From Candidatus Rokuibacteriota bacterium (GTDB lineage Bacteria; Methylomirabilota; Methylomirabilia; Rokubacteriales; CSP1-6), in NCBI GenBank assembly GCA_023249095.1, contig JAHFDK010000036.1, positions 1 through 33,859 on the forward strand: 33,859 bases of DNA, given 5' to 3'. Shown piece by piece: positions 31,653 through 33,859 of this stretch. Position 1 is the stretch's first letter. Each line of letters opens with the position of its first letter. Position numbers and translations under genes: made by a program. The notes beneath the pieces were generated by a model. That model was not told the DNA's origin. It worked only from the letters and a program-made list of their open reading frames with translations, and searched no databases.

Positions 31653-32188
31653 TGAGTGACGGTCCGTTTCTGGCGCCCTCCACGATCCGCTTCTGCCCGC
31701 TCTGCGGCGCGCCGCTCGCGGCCGAGCCGGTGCCGCCCGACCATCGCGAGCAGAAAGTGTGCTCGCGCTGCCGATTCGTGTTCTACCTGAACCCGAAGGT
31801 GGTGGCGGCGACCATTCCGGAACGGGACGGCGCGACGCTCCTGACGCGCCGCTCGATCAATCCAGGGCGCGGCCTCTGGACGTTTCCCGGCGGGTTCGTC
31901 GACTTCGGCGAGACGGTGACCGACGCGGCGATGCGCGAGACCTTCGAGGAGACAGGCCTGAATGTGGACCTGACCGGGCTCCTCAACGTCTACACCTACC
32001 CGGCCGCGCCTGTGATCATCGTCTATACGGCTCGGGTGATCGGCGGCACGCTCACGACGTGCGACGAGAACGACGCGCTCGAGTGGGTCACGCCGGAGCG
32101 GATTCCGTGGGACGCACTCGCGTTCCAGTCGACGCGCGAGGCGCTACGGGAGTGGGTGGCGGCTCGAGGCGCGATGCCCGGAGGCTAG
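31652..32188 (+). CDS. NUDIX hydrolase with N-terminal zinc ribbon
   Basis: 178 residues. An N-terminal zinc ribbon (FCPLCGAPL and VCSRCRFVFY, two CxxC pairs) precedes a NUDIX domain (PF00293) with a complete Nudix box, GGFVDFGETVTDAAMRETF then EETGL, that binds Mg2+ and cleaves nucleoside diphosphate-linked substrates. The ribbon plus NUDIX layout recalls NudC-like and ADP-ribose pyrophosphatase-like enzymes. The substrate is not determined. Its stop overlaps that of the decayed gene on the other strand. Confidence 0.9.
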   Translation: MSDGPFLAPSTIRFCPLCGAPLAAEPVPPDHREQKVCSRCRFVFYLNPKVVAATIPERDGATLLTRRSINPGRGLWTFPGGFVDFGETVTDAAMRETFEETGLNVDLTGLLNVYTYPAAPVIIVYTARVIGGTLTTCDENDALEWVTPERIPWDALAFQSTREALREWVAARGAMPGG

Positions 32189-32461
32189 GCGCGCGTGGGC
32201 AGGGCGACCGTCGCCCGGCCGCTGACGACCTGCTGGCAGATGTCGACGATCCGGGCCCGGCACAGGTACGTTCCCCCGGCTGCAGGGGGCGGAATAGCTC
32301 GAACTCCTGCTCGCCATGGAGGATACGTGAGATGTCCGTGCCGAGATCGCGAAGCAACGCCCCGGTATCAGCCGTCTCGTCCCGGAAGGTCACGGCGAAG
32401 GTCGGCGGCGCGATCACGTCACCCCACTCGGAGGTCGCCCCAACCCGGTCGTCCAAATAGA
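32185..32461 (-). pseudogene. MaoC/FAS1-like dehydratase remnant cut by the insertion sequence
   Basis: Reading from the IS boundary, LDDRVGATSEWGDVIAPPTF, LGTDISRILHGEQEFELFRP and LQPG match the N-terminal FAS1-like dehydratase domain (PF13452, MaoC superfamily). At about 32265 the frame breaks; the next frame continues LCRARIVDI and ends VSGRATVALPTRA with TAG at 32185-32187, which resembles the very end of such proteins, so much of the middle is deleted. The 5' end is removed by the element at 32462. Non-functional. Confidence 0.75.
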
Positions 32462-32488
32462 GGGTCTTCGTGAAGTCGTGTGGGTGAA
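32462..32488 (+). repeat. Left terminal inverted repeat of the ISL3 element
   Basis: 27 bp starting GGGTCTTCGTG; matches the right end at 21 of 27 positions, with the inner block GTGGGTGAA conserved. Confidence 0.85.
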
Positions 32489-32517
32489 TTCGGGCACGTT
32501 TGGGTGTGACGACATGG

Positions 32518-33746
32518 TCAGATCGCCGGCAGCATGCAGGTGAGGATCTTGAGACGGAGGTACTCCTCGTCGCGGAGCCCGTACGCGCGGCGCTGGAGGA
32601 CGCGGACCTTGTTGTTCAGCCCCTCGACGAAGCCGAGCGCGACTTTGTTGTCCGGACGGCAGTAGGCCGCGAGCCCGTCCCAGTGCCGGTCAATCATCGC
32701 GGCGAACTTCTCGTAGGGCCGCAGGCGTTGCCACTTGAGCGCCGCTCGCCAGTGCTCGAAGAAGCGACGCGCCCAGCCCTCCCGGCCGTAGTCCCAGAGC
32801 TGCCCGAACGACTCTTTGAGGAGGTAGGCCGTGTTCAGCCGCTTGTTGGCCGCGAGCAGGGTCTTGAGCGCCCGCCGGCCATCGAGCGTCAGATTCTCGC
32901 GGTGGGCGAGCAGGGTGTACTTCTGCCCCTTGATGAACCGGCGCTGCCGCCCGGACACGCGGGCGTACTCGCTCTTGCGGATCTGATCGAGGGCCTCGCC
33001 GAGATGCCGCAGAATGTGGAACTTGTCGAACAGGATGCTGGCCTGCGGGGCGTGGCGCGCGGTCGCGAGCCGGAAGGGTTTCCACATGTCCATGACCGCG
33101 AGGCGCACCCGGGCCGCTTTCCGCGGACCGAGCCACGCGTAGAACTGATCCAAGCTCGCCTCGGAGCGATCCGTCCCCCCGAACCAGATCGGCCGCTGCC
33201 GGATGAGATCGCTGACGACGATGCGGTAGGTATGCCCCTTGCGGATCGAGATCTCGTCGATCCCGATGACCGGCGGGCCGGGCGTCCCGGCGCGCCGCAG
33301 TTGTTCGCGCATGTACTGCTGCTCCAGGGCCTTCACGGTGTGCCAGTCGAGATGCAGCTCCTTGGCCACGTCCCGGATCGGCGAGGCCCGACAGCGCCGC
33401 CCCACGTAGAAGGCGAAGCGCTTGGTGTAGAACGGATTGTCGGCCAGGAAGGCGAGCCGTTCCTGCTTCACCTTGCCACAGCGCCGACAGGCCACGCGCC
33501 GGACTTCGACCTCGAGGTAGATCCGCACGTCGCCGCAGGCGAGATCTCGGACGCGGCGTTGCTTGCGGTCGTACCAGCCACGCTGCCCCCGGCCGCAGGT
33601 CCCGCAGGCCGTTTTTTTGACCGCCGGGTGAGCGTGATGATGCGGGCGTGGGGCTCGCCGAAGATCCCCGTGACGGTCGGACTGGGTCGGAACCCCGGAA
33701 AGCGATATGCATCCCACAGCCGGCGCGGGCGTCGTGGAGTCGGCAT
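32518..33746 (-). CDS. ISL3-family transposase, two frames joined at an A7 slippery site
   Basis: The first frame starts at ATG 33746 and gives 45 residues (MPTPRRPRRLWDAYRFPG... ending RRSKK) typical of ISL3 N-termini. The main frame then continues TACGTCGRGQRGW with zinc-finger pairs CGTC and CRRC, an HTH-like segment, and the DDE catalytic domain: Asp in VIGIDEISIRKG, Asp in LAVMDMWKPF and Glu in ALGFVEGLNNKVRVLQRR. A -1 shift at the A7 run joins them into 409 residues. An alternative is initiation near 33717 in the main frame, but that start region is not ISL3-like. Confidence 0.85.
33612..33618 (-). promoter_or_regulatory. A_AAA_AAA slippery heptamer in the transposase gene
   Basis: Seven A on the coding strand, phased as TCA AAA AAA in the upstream frame, which is the exact X_XXY_YYZ arrangement for -1 ribosomal slippage. 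The -1 frame continues ACG GCC TGC, the start of the conserved zinc-finger region. It could equally be a site of transcriptional slippage or a homopolymer sequencing error. Confidence 0.5.
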
Positions 33747-33832
33747 GCGGCGATCATGCCCGATTCCGGCGTCCCCGCCTCAACGTTTCCGCCCGCTGCC
33801 AGAGCGGCGTTCCGCACTCTCAGCCCCTTCTT

Positions 33833-33859
33833 TTCACCCACTCACTTCCACGAAGAACC
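33833..33859 (-). repeat. Right terminal inverted repeat of the ISL3 element
   Basis: Reverse complement begins GGTTCTTCGTG; pairs with the left end. It coincides with the window end. Confidence 0.85.

Larger units (their letters stand above)
32462..33859 (-). mobile_element. ISL3-family insertion sequence, complete, 1398 bp
   Basis: The left end at 32462 reads GGGTCTTCGTG and the right end, reverse-complemented from 33859, reads GGTTCTTCGTG. The terminal repeats agree at 21 of 27 positions (32462-32488 against 33833-33859). The ends, the transposase and the length fit the ISL3 family. The last base of the window is the last base of the element, so the sequence probably stops because the repeat could not be bridged in assembly. 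The flanking 8 bp on the left (32454-32461, AT-rich CAAATAGA) may be one copy of the target duplication; the other copy lies outside. Confidence 0.88.

Overview
The window is a gene-dense, very GC-rich stretch of a bacterial chromosome. No RNA genes or CRISPR arrays were found and no gene-free gap exceeds 300 bases. The mix of genes (a liv-type branched-chain ABC importer, a TrpX/DUF534-type solute-binding protein, UbiD, cyclase-family, M24 and M20 hydrolases, a PF20091-like hydrolase and many GTG/TTG starts) suggests an uncultured soil or subsurface heterotroph such as Candidatus Rokubacteria/Methylomirabilota, or a GC-rich proteobacterium. That assignment is inference from gene content; no marker gene is present.

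Layout: 1-5308 holds a TauE/SafE exporter (5' end outside the window), a solo PD-(D/E)XK-like protein, an exported dienelactone-hydrolase-like protein, a frameshifted solute-binding protein, a cyclase-family hydrolase and a UbiD decarboxylase. 5479-9044 (+) is an M24 protein, a zinc alcohol dehydrogenase and a minimal PEP-synthase-like phosphotransferase. 14436-9031 (-) is a livH-livM-livK-livG-livF operon ending in a 3-hydroxyisobutyrate-dehydrogenase-like gene; livM and livK form one uninterrupted reading frame. 14554-19591 holds a PuuE-like deacetylase, a large alpha/beta hydrolase, a D-2-hydroxyacid dehydrogenase and a class V aminotransferase. 19592-22431 is a redox/envelope region: LAB_N protein, XRE regulator, Rieske ferredoxin, DsbA-like thioredoxin-fold protein, DoxX and a holin-like membrane protein. 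22454-29873 has a NYN-LOTUS protein, a YedY-like molybdoenzyme, an alpha/beta hydrolase, a lipoprotein, a CDF metal transporter, a truncated UxaA, ClpS, an alkaline-phosphatase-superfamily protein and an EEP-family phosphohydrolase. 29902-33859 is an M20 amidohydrolase, a decayed livF, a NUDIX hydrolase, a decayed MaoC-type dehydratase and an ISL3-family element that fills the right end.

Most notable result: the DsbA-like gene at 20911-21549 (-) carries an in-frame TGA exactly where the first cysteine of the CPHC active site is expected (UPHC), followed 22 nt later by a hairpin with a GGUC apical loop and a bulged U, the hallmarks of a bacterial SECIS. It is best read as a selenoprotein. It overlaps a Rieske gene by one base and is divergent from doxX, suggesting a thiol/selenol redox module at the envelope. 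Other points of interest are the livM-livK in-frame fusion, a perfect A_AAA_AAA -1 frameshift heptamer in the transposase, tandem palindromic repeats upstream of the aminotransferase, and altered conserved residues in ClpS and the M24 protein.
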